From positions 1 through 64,000 of the forward strand of contig JAFOYH010000045.1 in the NCBI GenBank assembly GCA_017391465.1: a stretch of 64,000 nucleotides of DNA. The letters run 5' to 3'. Source of the stretch: Lachnospiraceae bacterium (GTDB lineage: Bacteria > Bacillota_A > Clostridia > Lachnospirales > Lachnospiraceae). Of the stretch, positions 35,524 through 45,379 are shown one piece after another. The notes beneath the pieces were generated by a model. It was given only the letters and a program-made list of their open reading frames with translations, did no database searches and was not told where the DNA came from. Made by a program: the position numbers and the translations under genes. Within the stretch, counting starts at the first letter, position 1. Every line of letters begins with the position of its first letter.

Positions 35524-37713
35524 GTGACGAATCGGTCAGGGGTTCGGAAACATACCGAGAAACAAAGAAAAAAAAGACAAGGGAAAAAATTTGGTAATAG
35601 TAACCGTAAAAAGTTATTGATCGTTTTTGGTGGGTTATTGTTATTGATTTGTATTTTAATTGGACGGTTGATTTATATCAATCTTTCAAATAGTGAGGAT
35701 TATGCACGTGTTGTACTGGCGCAAATGGATTATGATAGTCAGAGCATTCCATTTAAGCGAGGGGACATCGTTGATCGAAATGGGACAGTTCTGGCGACAA
35801 GTGAGAAAGTTTATAATCTTATTCTTGATCCTTATGTTGTCATTAATTCCAATGGGGACTGTGAAGAGCCAACGGCTGAAGCTATTGAAAAATATTTTGG
35901 CATAGATGAATCCGAAATCTATGATATTTTAGAAAATGATTCGGATAGTCGATATAAGGTTTTAGCTAAAGAATTAAATTATGAAGTGGTCAAAGCCTAT
36001 CAGGATTTCATGAAATCTGAGGATGAAGAAGATCAGAAAGAAAGCAAATATGTGAAAGGGATTTGGTTTGAAGAAGAGTATGTTCGAAAATATCCATATA
36101 ATTCACTGGCTTCGACTTTGATTGGATTTACTAATAAAGGGAATGATGGAACATGGGGCATTGAAGGTTATTATAATGATATGTTAAATGGAACCAATGG
36201 CCGCAGCTATGGTTATTTGTCAGAGGAGTCTGATTTTGAAAGAACAACGGTATCACCGGTGAATGGATATAATGTGGTTTCTACCATTGACTTAAATATT
36301 CAGCGTATTGTTGAAAAATATGTGAATCAATTATTAGAGACAAGAGAATGTGAGAATATTGGTGTCATTGTTGCAAATCCAAACACCGGAGAAATATTGG
36401 CAATGACAGATGCACCGACATATGATTTAAATCATCCAAGAGATTTATCCGGAATATATACGGAAGATGAACTCAAAGAAATGACAGATGCACAGGTGGT
36501 AGAGGTATTGAACAAAATTTGGCGTAATTTTTGTATCAGCGATACGTATGAAGCGGGTTCAACTGTAAAACCACTCACCATCGGTGCAACTTTGGATGAA
36601 AATCAGGTCTCTGTATTGGATACATTCAAATGTGATGGCGGAGAAGAGCTTTTTGATGGCTCTCAGATGCAGCACATTGCCTGTCATAACGTCTATGGTC
36701 ATGGAGTTACAACCTTAAAAGAAGCTATTATGTGGTCGTGTAATGATGCATTGATGCAGATAGGTACTGCGCTTGGTAAAGAGGATATGCTGGCATATCA
36801 TCGTCTATATGGATTTGGACAATTAACAGGAATTGATCTTCCGGGAGAAGCCAGTGCATCGAGCCTGATTTTTGATGAAGAAACCATGGGAAGCTTTGAA
36901 CTTTCAACCAGTGCTTTTGGACAGGGATATAACCTGACAATGGTGCAAATGGTTGCGGCATTTTCATCCATCTTAAATGGCGGACATTACTATCAGCCAC
37001 ATGTAGTTAAAGAAATAACTACAGAAAGCGGGCAGGTTGTGAAATCTTTTGACAAAGTGTTGGTTCGCAACACGCTGTCTGAGGAAACCTGTGATTGGCT
37101 GAAAGAAGCCATGTATCAGACGGTTTATGATGATGGTGATTATACCACAGGTACAGCAGCCAGAGTTGCCGGATACACGGTGGGTGGAAAAACCGGTACA
37201 GCAGAAAAATTGCCGCGTGGTTCTGGCAAATATGTTGTATCTTTTGTCGGATTTGCACCTGTTGAAAATCCGGAAGTCGTAGTCTATGTTGTTATTGATG
37301 AATTAAAAGATAATCAGGAAGACAGTGGTACACCGACAAAGATGGCAGGAGATATTATCCGTGAGATTCTTCCATATTTACAAGTGTTCCCTGCAGATGG
37401 AACGGAAATAATTCCGGAAACCTATGAATGGGGTATTGAACCAGAAACTGAATCTGAAACTGAATCCGAAACAGGAAGTGAATTGGAAACAGAATTCGAA
37501 GATGGAAGCATTGAAGAATCGGTATCCGATGAAGATGATATTCAAACGGATGCTTCTTATATGGATGAAAATCTTTCGGATTATGAAAGGATTCAAGAAT
37601 TTCAAAATCAGTGGATAGACAATGATCAGGATGGTTATGATGATTTGACTGGTGAATACTATTGGGATGATCTGGCAGAGTTTATAGAGACAAATGGTCT
37701 AAGTTATAATTAA
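35524..37713 (+). CDS. ftsI: Class B penicillin-binding protein, septal transpeptidase FtsI/PBP2B-like
   Basis: Septal peptidoglycan transpeptidase, 729 aa from GTG 35524 (AGGTGG 9 bp upstream; the earlier TTG at 35491 lacks such a site). A basic N-terminus and one helix (LLIVFGGLLLLICILIGRLI) are followed by the PBP dimer domain and the catalytic domain. The active-site motifs are complete: STVK in AGSTVKP, SCN in MWSCNDA and KTG in GGKTGTAEK. No PASTA domains are present. The tail is unusual: about 60 acidic residues with ETESETESE repeats, then a DNDQDGYDD loop near residues 699-707 that fits an EF-hand/TSP3-like calcium pattern. Confidence 0.93.
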   Translation: MTNRSGVRKHTEKQRKKRQGKKFGNSNRKKLLIVFGGLLLLICILIGRLIYINLSNSEDYARVVLAQMDYDSQSIPFKRGDIVDRNGTVLATSEKVYNLILDPYVVINSNGDCEEPTAEAIEKYFGIDESEIYDILENDSDSRYKVLAKELNYEVVKAYQDFMKSEDEEDQKESKYVKGIWFEEEYVRKYPYNSLASTLIGFTNKGNDGTWGIEGYYNDMLNGTNGRSYGYLSEESDFERTTVSPVNGYNVVSTIDLNIQRIVEKYVNQLLETRECENIGVIVANPNTGEILAMTDAPTYDLNHPRDLSGIYTEDELKEMTDAQVVEVLNKIWRNFCISDTYEAGSTVKPLTIGATLDENQVSVLDTFKCDGGEELFDGSQMQHIACHNVYGHGVTTLKEAIMWSCNDALMQIGTALGKEDMLAYHRLYGFGQLTGIDLPGEASASSLIFDEETMGSFELSTSAFGQGYNLTMVQMVAAFSSILNGGHYYQPHVVKEITTESGQVVKSFDKVLVRNTLSEETCDWLKEAMYQTVYDDGDYTTGTAARVAGYTVGGKTGTAEKLPRGSGKYVVSFVGFAPVENPEVVVYVVIDELKDNQEDSGTPTKMAGDIIREILPYLQVFPADGTEIIPETYEWGIEPETESETESETGSELETEFEDGSIEESVSDEDDIQTDASYMDENLSDYERIQEFQNQWIDNDQDGYDDLTGEYYWDDLAEFIETNGLSYN

Positions 37714-37751
37714 AAAGAATATAGTGTATTAATTCTAATCCAGGTGAGTTC

Positions 37752-39485
37752 ATGGATATACGGACCTATCAACGGAAAAAGATGGCATTTACGATGGTTG
37801 TTTTAACAATGATGTTTAGCGTGCTTGTCTTACGTATTGGTTATATTATGGTATCTCGTTCGGAATATTATAAAGAACGGGCAGATGATCTGCATGAACG
37901 TGAACGAACGATTAAAGCGGAACGCGGCATGATTTATGATCGAAATGGCATTGCGCTGGCAACCAATCAATCGGTATGTACGATATCTGTGATTCATAAT
38001 CAGATAAAAGATTCGGAAACGGTTATTGATGTTTTATGTGATGAATTGAAGATGGATGAAAGTACAATAAGAAAACGGGTTGAGAAAGTATCTTCTATAG
38101 AAAAGATTCGGTCAAATGTGCCGAAAGAAACGGGAGATCGCATTCGAGCCTATAAACTGGACGGTGTTATGGTGGATGAAGATTATGCACGTTATTATCC
38201 TTATGGAATACTTGCTTCAAAGGTTCTTGGCTTTACAGGTGGTGATAATCAGGGGATTATTGGACTTGAAGTCAAATATGATGATTTTCTTCAGGGACAG
38301 GAAGGTACGATTCTTACGGTCACGGATGTACGCGGTGTTGAAGTTGAAAACAGTGCGGAAACACGTGTCGATCCAGTGAAAGGACAGAATCTGCATATTA
38401 GTCTGGATTATAATATCCAATCTTATGTGACACAGATTGCTGAACGTATCATGGAACAAAAACAGGCAAAAAGTGTTTCAGTGATTTTAATGAATCCTCA
38501 AAACGGTGAAATATATGCCATGGTGAATGTTCCTGAATTTGATTTAAATGAACCGTTTCTTTTAAATAATGCATCGGAAGATACGGTGGCAACACAGGAC
38601 TTATTAAATCAAATGTGGCGTAACGGCTGTATTAATGATACATATGAACCGGGGTCAACATTTAAAATCATAACGGCAACATCCGGCCTGGAAAACAAAA
38701 TGGTTACAGTCAATGATTCGTTTTCGTGTCCGGGATTTCGTATTGTTGCTGATCGCAAGATTCGGTGTCATAAAACAGGTGGACATGGTGTTGTAACATT
38801 CGAAGATGGTTTTATGAATTCCTGTAATCCGGTGTTTATGGATGTTGGCGCGCGGATAGGCATTCATGCATTATATGAAACATTTGAACAATTAGGATTG
38901 TTTGAAAAATCCGGTGTTGATCTTCCGGGTGAAGCGACATCGATTATGCATTTGACTGAAAATGTTGGTGCGGTGGAATTGGCCACGATATCCTTCGGAC
39001 AGTCTTTTCAGATTACGCCTTTGCAGCTTTTACGTGCAGTGAGTGCGATTATCAATGGTGGAAACATGGTCACGCCACATTTTGGAATGTATACCACAGA
39101 TGATATGGGGAATCATGTCAGTGAATTTAGCTATCCGGTGAAAACGAATGTGATCACTAAAGAAACGTCAGAAACAATGAAGATGCTTCTTGGTAAAGTT
39201 GTATCTGAAGGAACCGGAAAAAATGGTCAGGTGTCCGGATTTTCGGTTGGCGGAAAGACGGCCACATCGCAGAAGCTTCCAAGAAGTGCAAGAGAATATA
39301 TTGCATCTTTTATCGGTTTTTCGTCGGTAGAAGACCCTGAAATCATAGGTATTATCTTGATTGATGAACCAGAGGGGACCTATTACGGAGGAACAATTGC
39401 CGCACCGGTTATGAGTGAAATTTATGAAGTTGTTTTACCTTATTTGTTTCCAGAGCAAAAACAGGAAACTGTAGAGGAAACGTAA
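37752..39485 (+). CDS. Second class B penicillin-binding protein (SpoVD/FtsI-like)
   Basis: A 577-aa transpeptidase related to SpoVD and PBP2B, tandem to ftsI. It has one N-terminal helix (FTMVVLTMMFSVLVLRIGYIMV), the dimer domain with RTIKAERGMIYDRNGIALA-type sequence and a catalytic domain. STFK (GSTFKIITA) and SCN (NSCNPVFM) are intact. The third motif reads KTA in GGKTATSQK, with codon GCC for Ala504 (39261-39263) instead of the usual Gly. I recall similar KTATSQ sequences in other clostridial PBPs, so the variant may be a subfamily trait. Whether it serves vegetative division or spore cortex is not decidable here. Confidence 0.9.
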   Translation: MDIRTYQRKKMAFTMVVLTMMFSVLVLRIGYIMVSRSEYYKERADDLHERERTIKAERGMIYDRNGIALATNQSVCTISVIHNQIKDSETVIDVLCDELKMDESTIRKRVEKVSSIEKIRSNVPKETGDRIRAYKLDGVMVDEDYARYYPYGILASKVLGFTGGDNQGIIGLEVKYDDFLQGQEGTILTVTDVRGVEVENSAETRVDPVKGQNLHISLDYNIQSYVTQIAERIMEQKQAKSVSVILMNPQNGEIYAMVNVPEFDLNEPFLLNNASEDTVATQDLLNQMWRNGCINDTYEPGSTFKIITATSGLENKMVTVNDSFSCPGFRIVADRKIRCHKTGGHGVVTFEDGFMNSCNPVFMDVGARIGIHALYETFEQLGLFEKSGVDLPGEATSIMHLTENVGAVELATISFGQSFQITPLQLLRAVSAIINGGNMVTPHFGMYTTDDMGNHVSEFSYPVKTNVITKETSETMKMLLGKVVSEGTGKNGQVSGFSVGGKTATSQKLPRSAREYIASFIGFSSVEDPEIIGIILIDEPEGTYYGGTIAAPVMSEIYEVVLPYLFPEQKQETVEET

Positions 39486-39580
39486 GAGGAATTCATGGTA
39501 AATACTTTACAAGGAAGCAATGAGGTATTATAATTTTTTATTTGGAAAGAATACGAAAGAATTAAACGAGAGGTGTAATT

Positions 39581-40552
39581 ATGAAATATACAGTTATTTT
39601 ACCAGCAATTATTGCATTTGTGATCAGTGCTTTTTTATGTCCGGTAATCATTCCATTTTTGCAGAAACTAAAATTTGGTCAGGTTGTTCGAGATGAAGGA
39701 CCAGAAGCACATTTGAAAAAGACGGGAACACCTACAATGGGTGGTGTGATCTTTATTATAAGTGTCATTGTGACATCCTTATTTTATATTAAAGATTACC
39801 CAATGATTCTTCCGGTGGCATTCGCTACGTTGGGTTTTGGAATCATCGGTTTTTTGGATGATTATATTAAAGTTGTGAAAAAACGCAGCATGGGTCTGAC
39901 AGAAATTCAGAAACTGGCAGGTCAGATTGTAGTTACAGGAATTTTTCTTTTCTACATGATGAATTACACAGAAGTTGGAACCGGTCTTTTAATTCCATTT
40001 ACCGGTGGAGTAGAAAATGGATTTTATCTGGAATTGCCAGGCTGGTTATTTATTGTGTTTATGTTCTGCGTTTTCCTTGGAACAACGAATGGAACAAACT
40101 TTACAGATGGTCTGGATGGTTTGTTGGCCAGTGTGACTGTACTTGTTGCAGTGTTCCTGACGGTTGTGTCTATTGGCATTGAAAGTGGATTGTCCCCAAT
40201 CACAGCAGCGGTAGCGGGAAGTCTTTTGGGATTTTTGTTATTTAATGTATATCCTGCCAGAGTATTTATGGGAGATACAGGTTCCCTTGCACTTGGTGGA
40301 TTTGTTGCTGCAGCCGCAAGTATGATGAACCTTCAGATTTTTATTGTTATTTTTGGTTTGATCTATCTGGTTGAGGTTCTTTCTGTCATCATTCAGGTAA
40401 CTTACTTCAAGATGACAGGCGGTAAACGTATTTTTAAAATGGCACCACTTCATCATCATTATGAACTTTGTGGATGGCCGGAAACAAAGGTTGTTGCAAT
40501 TTTTTCAATTGTGACAGCAATCTTATGTCTTATTGGATTTATGGCACTTTAA
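39581..40552 (+). CDS. mraY: Phospho-N-acetylmuramoyl-pentapeptide transferase
   Basis: Integral membrane enzyme that makes lipid I from UDP-MurNAc-pentapeptide and undecaprenyl phosphate, 323 aa with about ten helices. Diagnostic segments are HLKKTGTPTMGG, FLDDYIKV (catalytic Asp pair), NFTDGLDGL, FMGDTGSLALGG and PLHHHYELCGW. A GAGAGG site precedes the ATG. It occupies its usual place upstream of murD. Confidence 0.97.
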   Translation: MKYTVILPAIIAFVISAFLCPVIIPFLQKLKFGQVVRDEGPEAHLKKTGTPTMGGVIFIISVIVTSLFYIKDYPMILPVAFATLGFGIIGFLDDYIKVVKKRSMGLTEIQKLAGQIVVTGIFLFYMMNYTEVGTGLLIPFTGGVENGFYLELPGWLFIVFMFCVFLGTTNGTNFTDGLDGLLASVTVLVAVFLTVVSIGIESGLSPITAAVAGSLLGFLLFNVYPARVFMGDTGSLALGGFVAAAASMMNLQIFIVIFGLIYLVEVLSVIIQVTYFKMTGGKRIFKMAPLHHHYELCGWPETKVVAIFSIVTAILCLIGFMAL

Positions 40553-40588
40553 ATAGAATTAGTTTGGATAAACAGGAGGAAGATACAT

Positions 40589-41953
40589 ATGGATTTGGGA
40601 AATAAGACCGTGCTTGTAGCCGGAACCGGAATCAGTGGTATGGGAGCAATGGAACTCCTCGTAAAAACAGATGCAGAGTTGATTCTTTATGACGGAAATA
40701 CAGAGCTTACAGTAGAGGGAATCCAGGCAAAGCTTCCGGAAACAGATAAGAAAATTGAAATCATTATTGGTGAATTGACGGAGAATGTGATTAAAAAAAT
40801 AGATATTGCCGTATTAAGTCCGGGTATCCCGACAGATGTTCCGTTTGTAAACCAGATGCGCGATGCAGGTGTTTTAATCTGGGGAGAACTCGAACTGGCT
40901 GATCAGTTCGCAAAAGGCAGTGTTGTTGCTATTACTGGTACAAATGGTAAAACAACGACAACAACACTTGTGGGCGAAATTCTGAAAAACCATTTTGATG
41001 ATGTTTTTGTTGTTGGAAATATTGGAACTGCATATGCAGGTGTAGCTTTGGATACAACAGAAAATTCTCATGTTGTCGCAGAAACATCCAGTTTCCAGTT
41101 AGAAACAATTGATGAGTTTCATCCAATAGTAAGTGCTATTTTAAACTTAACACCAGATCATCTGAATCGTCATCACACGATGGAAGGCTATGTAGAAGCA
41201 AAGAAAAATATCATGAAAAATCAGACAGCCGATGATTATGTGATTTTGAATTATGATGATCCATTAACGCGCGCCATTGGCGAAAAAGCTGTACCTCAGG
41301 TTATTTATTTCTCGAGTACACAGATTTTGGAAAATGGATATTATTTCCATGATCGTAAAATATATTATGCTGAAAATGGTGAGACAGAGATCATCTGCAG
41401 TGCTAATGGATTGAAGATTTTAGGACTTCATAATATGGAAAATATTATGGCAGCAGTTGCTATGGCACGTTGTATCAATGTTCCGATGGATAAGATTCGT
41501 GAAACGATTACTTCATTTATGGGGGTAGAACATCGTATCGAATATGTCACAGAAAAACAAGGTGTGTCTTACTACAATGATTCAAAGGGAACGAATCCGG
41601 ATGCAGCGATCAAAGCTATTCAGGCAATGGTTCGTCCAACGATTTTGATTGGCGGCGGTTATGATAAAGATAGTACCTATGATGAATGGATAGAAGCTTT
41701 TGATGGAAAAGTACGTTATTTGGTTTTAATGGGCGAAACAGCAAACAAGATTGCAGAGTGTGCCCGACGTCATGGATTTCATGAAATCATTATGGTAGAA
41801 AGCCTCGAAGAAGCCGTAAAAGTATCTGCATCAAAGGCAGAAAATGGAGATGCAGTCCTGCTTTCACCAGCCTGTGCAAGTTGGGATATGTTCAAAAGCT
41901 ACGAAGTACGTGGACATATGTTTAAAGAATTTGTACATCAGTTAGCGGATTAA
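40589..41953 (+). CDS. murD: UDP-N-acetylmuramoylalanine-D-glutamate ligase
   Basis: Cytoplasmic Mur ligase adding D-Glu to UDP-MurNAc-L-Ala, 454 aa. The N-terminal Rossmann-like domain begins KTVLVAGTGISGMGAMELL. The central ATPase domain has the P-loop ITGTNGKTTTTTLVGE, and NLTPDHLNRHHTMEGY is conserved. The C-terminal domain has YYNDSKGTNPDAAIKA and LLSPACASWDMFKSYEVRG. AGGAGG lies about 9 bp before the ATG. The other Mur ligases (murC, murE, murF) are not in the window. Confidence 0.97.
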   Translation: MDLGNKTVLVAGTGISGMGAMELLVKTDAELILYDGNTELTVEGIQAKLPETDKKIEIIIGELTENVIKKIDIAVLSPGIPTDVPFVNQMRDAGVLIWGELELADQFAKGSVVAITGTNGKTTTTTLVGEILKNHFDDVFVVGNIGTAYAGVALDTTENSHVVAETSSFQLETIDEFHPIVSAILNLTPDHLNRHHTMEGYVEAKKNIMKNQTADDYVILNYDDPLTRAIGEKAVPQVIYFSSTQILENGYYFHDRKIYYAENGETEIICSANGLKILGLHNMENIMAAVAMARCINVPMDKIRETITSFMGVEHRIEYVTEKQGVSYYNDSKGTNPDAAIKAIQAMVRPTILIGGGYDKDSTYDEWIEAFDGKVRYLVLMGETANKIAECARRHGFHEIIMVESLEEAVKVSASKAENGDAVLLSPACASWDMFKSYEVRGHMFKEFVHQLAD

Positions 41954-41981
41954 AATATAAACGAAGACAGAGGTGTTGTGC

Positions 41982-43118
41982 ATGTCCCGCGGGATGGTAG
42001 CCATTGAAGAAAAAGCGAATAGGGTTCATGAGAAGACAGAAAAGTATTTTGATTACAGCCTTCTGTTCATTGTCATTTTTCTGGTTTGTTTTGGATTAGT
42101 CATGATCTACAGTACCAGTGCATACAGCTCACAGATTGCCAATGATGGGGATTCGTTCTATTATCTGAAACGACAGGCATTTTTTGCAGGTGTTGGCATG
42201 GCCGGACTTTTTGTGGCAAGCCGTATTCCGTATATGGTTTGGAAACGTTTTACATTGTTGGCCTATGCAATTACAAATGGATTGCTTGCTATCGTTTTGT
42301 TGTATGGTGTAGCCAGTCATGGACAGAGACGTTGGATTGCCATTGGACCGATTCAATTTCAGCCATCGGAGATGGCAAAGGCTGTTTTAATTGTTTTTCT
42401 GGCACATTTAACCAGTAATTGTGTGCGTCAGTTAAAAAACTGGAGGGGTGTCGTTAAATGTTTTATGATTGCACTTCCAATGATTATTCTTGTAACGGTG
42501 TCTAACCTGAGTACGGGGATTATTCTTCTTGGTATCACATTTATTATTATTTTTGTAGCAAGTAATCAATATAAGATCTTTTTTGGTGTTGTAGGTGCCG
42601 GTGTGGCATTGATGGTTCTCTTTTTAAATATTGCAGCTTACCGTATGGACAGAATTGAAGCATGGTTGAATGTGGAAACTTCCGAATATGCGTATCAGAC
42701 AAGACAGGCACTTTATGCCATTGGTTCCGGAGGTGTTTTTGGAAAAGGTCTTGGAAGAAGCATACAAAAACTTTCCTATGTTCCAGAAGCTCATAATGAC
42801 ATGATTTTTTCAATCATATGTGAAGAGTTAGGACTGTTTGGAGCAATTGCAATTATTTTGCTGTTTATTTTATTATTATGGCGATGTATGATCATTGCAA
42901 ACAATGCACCGGATCTCTATGGTGCTTTGATTGTCATTGGTGTAATGGCACAGATTGGCTTACAGGTTATTATTAATATAGGTGTTGTTACAAATACCAT
43001 TCCAAATACAGGAATTCCGTTACCGTTTATTAGTTACGGCGGTACATCAGTTATTTTTCTTTTATGTGAGATTGGTTTGGTTTTAAGTGTGTCCAGAGGG
43101 ATTAAATTTAAATCATGA
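41982..43118 (+). CDS. ftsW: SEDS-family glycosyltransferase FtsW
   Basis: Septal peptidoglycan polymerase partner of FtsI, 378 aa with ten predicted helices. Conserved segments are LVCFGLVMIYSTSAYSS, RRWIAIGPIQFQPSEMAKAV and GKGLGRSIQKLSYVPEAHNDMIFSI; the last lies in the extracellular loop 4 region, and PLPFISYGGTSVI follows. ATG 41982 has AGAGG 8 bp upstream; the earlier GTG at 41973 overlaps that site. Placement beside murD and murA in the division cluster favours FtsW over RodA. Confidence 0.93.
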   Translation: MSRGMVAIEEKANRVHEKTEKYFDYSLLFIVIFLVCFGLVMIYSTSAYSSQIANDGDSFYYLKRQAFFAGVGMAGLFVASRIPYMVWKRFTLLAYAITNGLLAIVLLYGVASHGQRRWIAIGPIQFQPSEMAKAVLIVFLAHLTSNCVRQLKNWRGVVKCFMIALPMIILVTVSNLSTGIILLGITFIIIFVASNQYKIFFGVVGAGVALMVLFLNIAAYRMDRIEAWLNVETSEYAYQTRQALYAIGSGGVFGKGLGRSIQKLSYVPEAHNDMIFSIICEELGLFGAIAIILLFILLLWRCMIIANNAPDLYGALIVIGVMAQIGLQVIINIGVVTNTIPNTGIPLPFISYGGTSVIFLLCEIGLVLSVSRGIKFKS

Positions 43119-43178
43119 AGAAATATTTAAATGGACCCTGCATAGAATAGGATATATTCGTGTGCGGAGGTAATTTAA

Positions 43179-44438
43179 ATGGCTGCTTTTCAAATAACAG
43201 GCGGGGAACCATTAATTGGAAGTATTGATATTCAAGGATCAAAAAATGCATCATTGCCAATATTGGCGGCATCTTTGCTTCATCAGGGAATAACTGTTTT
43301 ATATGGATGTCCGAATATATTGGATGTTCGTTATATGATTGAGATTATAAGAAGTCTTGGATGTAAAATCGAATGGAATTCCGAATTTCTTCAGATCGAT
43401 GCATCGGAAGTTGATGTTGAACATTTATCACGGTCATGTCTGGGGAAGATGAGATCCTCCATTTTGTTATTGGGGGCATTAATCGGAAGATGTGGAAAAC
43501 TAAAATTGGATTATCCGGGTGGTTGTACGATAGGTGCACGGCCCATTGATATGCATTTGAATGCCTTCAAGTCCATGGGGGTTCAGATTAAAGAAGTGGA
43601 TGATCAGATTATCTGTTATACGGATAAATTGTACGGCAAACGGATTGTTTTACCTTATCCGAGTGTTGGGGCGACTGAAAATCTGATGATGGCTGCCGTA
43701 TGGGCAGAAGGTGTGACATGGATTGAGAATGCAGCGAAAGAACCTGAAGTTATAGAACTTGCCCGATTTTTGAATCAAATGGGTGGTTGTATTCATGGGG
43801 AAGGAACAGATCGCATTGGTATTTTAGGTAAATGTTCACTCCATGATGTAGCATATAAAATCACAGGTGACCGCATTGTTGCCGGAACCTATCTTTTAGC
43901 GGCGGCGGGGACGAAAGGCCGGATTGAAATAAGAGGTGTACAGGTCAAAGACCTTCAGGCAGTGTTACATATATGTGAAGAAATGGGATGTCGGATTCAA
44001 AAATCGGAGAAATCTGTTTTTCTGGAATCCAAACATCGTTTGTTTTCTGTAAAAGATATTCATACCCAACCTTTTCCTGGGTTTCCAACAGACATGCAAT
44101 CTCAGCTGATGGCAGTGTTGTCAACGGCAAAAGGGGTGACGATCATCCATGAGCATGTGTTTGAAAAACGCTTTCGAACAGCGAAAGAACTTGGACGGAT
44201 GGGAGCAGATATACAAATAAAAAATAATAGGGCGGTAATTCGAGGTGTGGAAAGTCTCAAAGGATGTTCTGTTTCTGCCATGGATTTGCGGGGCGGAGCT
44301 GCATTGATTATTGCCGGTCTAATGGCAGAGGGTGATTCAATCGTCGAAAACTCCATCTTTGTAGAGAGAGGTTATCAGGATATATGCAAAGATTTGAGAC
44401 AACTGGGTGCAAACATTAAAATCATAAATGGAAAATAG
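43179..44438 (+). CDS. murA: UDP-N-acetylglucosamine 1-carboxyvinyltransferase
   Basis: First committed step of peptidoglycan synthesis: transfer of enolpyruvate from PEP to UDP-GlcNAc; 419 aa. The catalytic cysteine is kept as Cys116 in YPGGCTIGARPIDMHL. GSKNASLPILAASLL with the catalytic Lys is near residue 20. FPTDMQSQLMAVLS and the C-terminal DLRGGAALIIAGLMAEG are conserved. A GGAGG site is present. The cysteine implies sensitivity to fosfomycin-type inhibition, unlike Cys-to-Asp variants. Clostridia may carry two murA copies; this is the division-cluster one. Confidence 0.96.
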   Translation: MAAFQITGGEPLIGSIDIQGSKNASLPILAASLLHQGITVLYGCPNILDVRYMIEIIRSLGCKIEWNSEFLQIDASEVDVEHLSRSCLGKMRSSILLLGALIGRCGKLKLDYPGGCTIGARPIDMHLNAFKSMGVQIKEVDDQIICYTDKLYGKRIVLPYPSVGATENLMMAAVWAEGVTWIENAAKEPEVIELARFLNQMGGCIHGEGTDRIGILGKCSLHDVAYKITGDRIVAGTYLLAAAGTKGRIEIRGVQVKDLQAVLHICEEMGCRIQKSEKSVFLESKHRLFSVKDIHTQPFPGFPTDMQSQLMAVLSTAKGVTIIHEHVFEKRFRTAKELGRMGADIQIKNNRAVIRGVESLKGCSVSAMDLRGGAALIIAGLMAEGDSIVENSIFVERGYQDICKDLRQLGANIKIINGK

Positions 44439-44449
44439 GTGGATATACC

Positions 44450-45289
44450 GTGGATAAAAATTATTATCAGGATGAAGAGTTTGAAGAATTAGAAGATGTG
44501 GAAGAATTATATTATAATGAAGAATTTATAGAAAATGAAACGCTGGAAGAAGAAAAAAATTCTTCTGGTCTGAAACTGTTTACAATTGCTCTTGTGGTTG
44601 TAACTATTGTAATAGGAATAATCTCATATGGATTCCGCCTGGAAGAAGTAAGAGTTATTGGCAACAAAAATTATACATCGGATGAGGTGAAAGAACTCAT
44701 TGGATTTCCAGAGGATCGTGCAAATACGCTTTTATGTTATTTGAAATATCGTCGATATAAAGTTGAAGAAATTCCATTTTTGGAGAGCATTGATGTAAAA
44801 ATGGAAAGCAGTTCCATTCTATATATTGAAGTCAATGAGACCAATATTCTGGCCTGTATAAAAGAGGGTAAAAAATATTATTATTTTGACGATGATGGAA
44901 TTGTTCGTGAAGTTTTGACAGAGCGGCGAAATACGCTTCCAATCATTGTAGGTGTAGATACAGAGGTTCTTGAATTGGATCAAGCGATTTCTGTTAAAAA
45001 CCGAACCGTTTTTAAAGGGATGATGGAATTGAGTCAATTGCTGTTTGATAATGGATTAAAAGTACAAAAGATTGAGGTGGATTCGGAAGGAACATTCATG
45101 GTTTATGTGAATGATGCTATTCGTGTAGGCTTTGGATCTCCGGTACTTTTGGAGGAAAAGGCAGCCGAGATGGCAAATATTCTTCCTGAGTTGGAAAAAA
45201 TGCGTAAAACCGAAGATATTCGAGGAATTCTTCATTTAGAGAACTACGATTCGACCAAAAAATCAATTGTATTTACAAAAGAAAATTAA
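44450..45289 (+). CDS. ftsQ: Cell division protein FtsQ/DivIB
   Basis: A 279-aa bitopic division protein. A very acidic cytoplasmic N-terminus (about 45 residues, many Glu and Asp) precedes one helix (LFTIALVVVTIVIGIISYG). The POTRA domain follows (FRLEEVRVIGNKNYTSDEV), then the beta domain with YYYFDDDGIV. The start codon is GTG at 44450, 12 bp after murA, with AGGTGG upstream. Homology is clear in the POTRA part. It bridges FtsL and FtsI at the septum by family precedent. Confidence 0.9.
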   Translation: MDKNYYQDEEFEELEDVEELYYNEEFIENETLEEEKNSSGLKLFTIALVVVTIVIGIISYGFRLEEVRVIGNKNYTSDEVKELIGFPEDRANTLLCYLKYRRYKVEEIPFLESIDVKMESSSILYIEVNETNILACIKEGKKYYYFDDDGIVREVLTERRNTLPIIVGVDTEVLELDQAISVKNRTVFKGMMELSQLLFDNGLKVQKIEVDSEGTFMVYVNDAIRVGFGSPVLLEEKAAEMANILPELEKMRKTEDIRGILHLENYDSTKKSIVFTKEN

Positions 45290-45298
45290 AATTAACGG

Positions 45299-45337
45299 TT
45301 GATTATTTTAATGAAAAACGCTATCATATAGTATGAT
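45299..45337 (+). promoter_or_regulatory. Possible ftsZ promoter with palindrome over the -10
   Basis: TTGATT (45299-45304) and TATCAT (45322-45327) have a 17-bp spacer. The -10 overlaps the palindrome ATCATA-TAG-TATGAT (45323-45337). The ftsZ start is about 50 bp on. The promoter could give ftsZ expression independent of the upstream cluster. Confidence 0.5.
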
Positions 45338-45379
45338 GGTGTAAATTTAGAAGAATTTAATTTAAAAGGAGGAACTACC

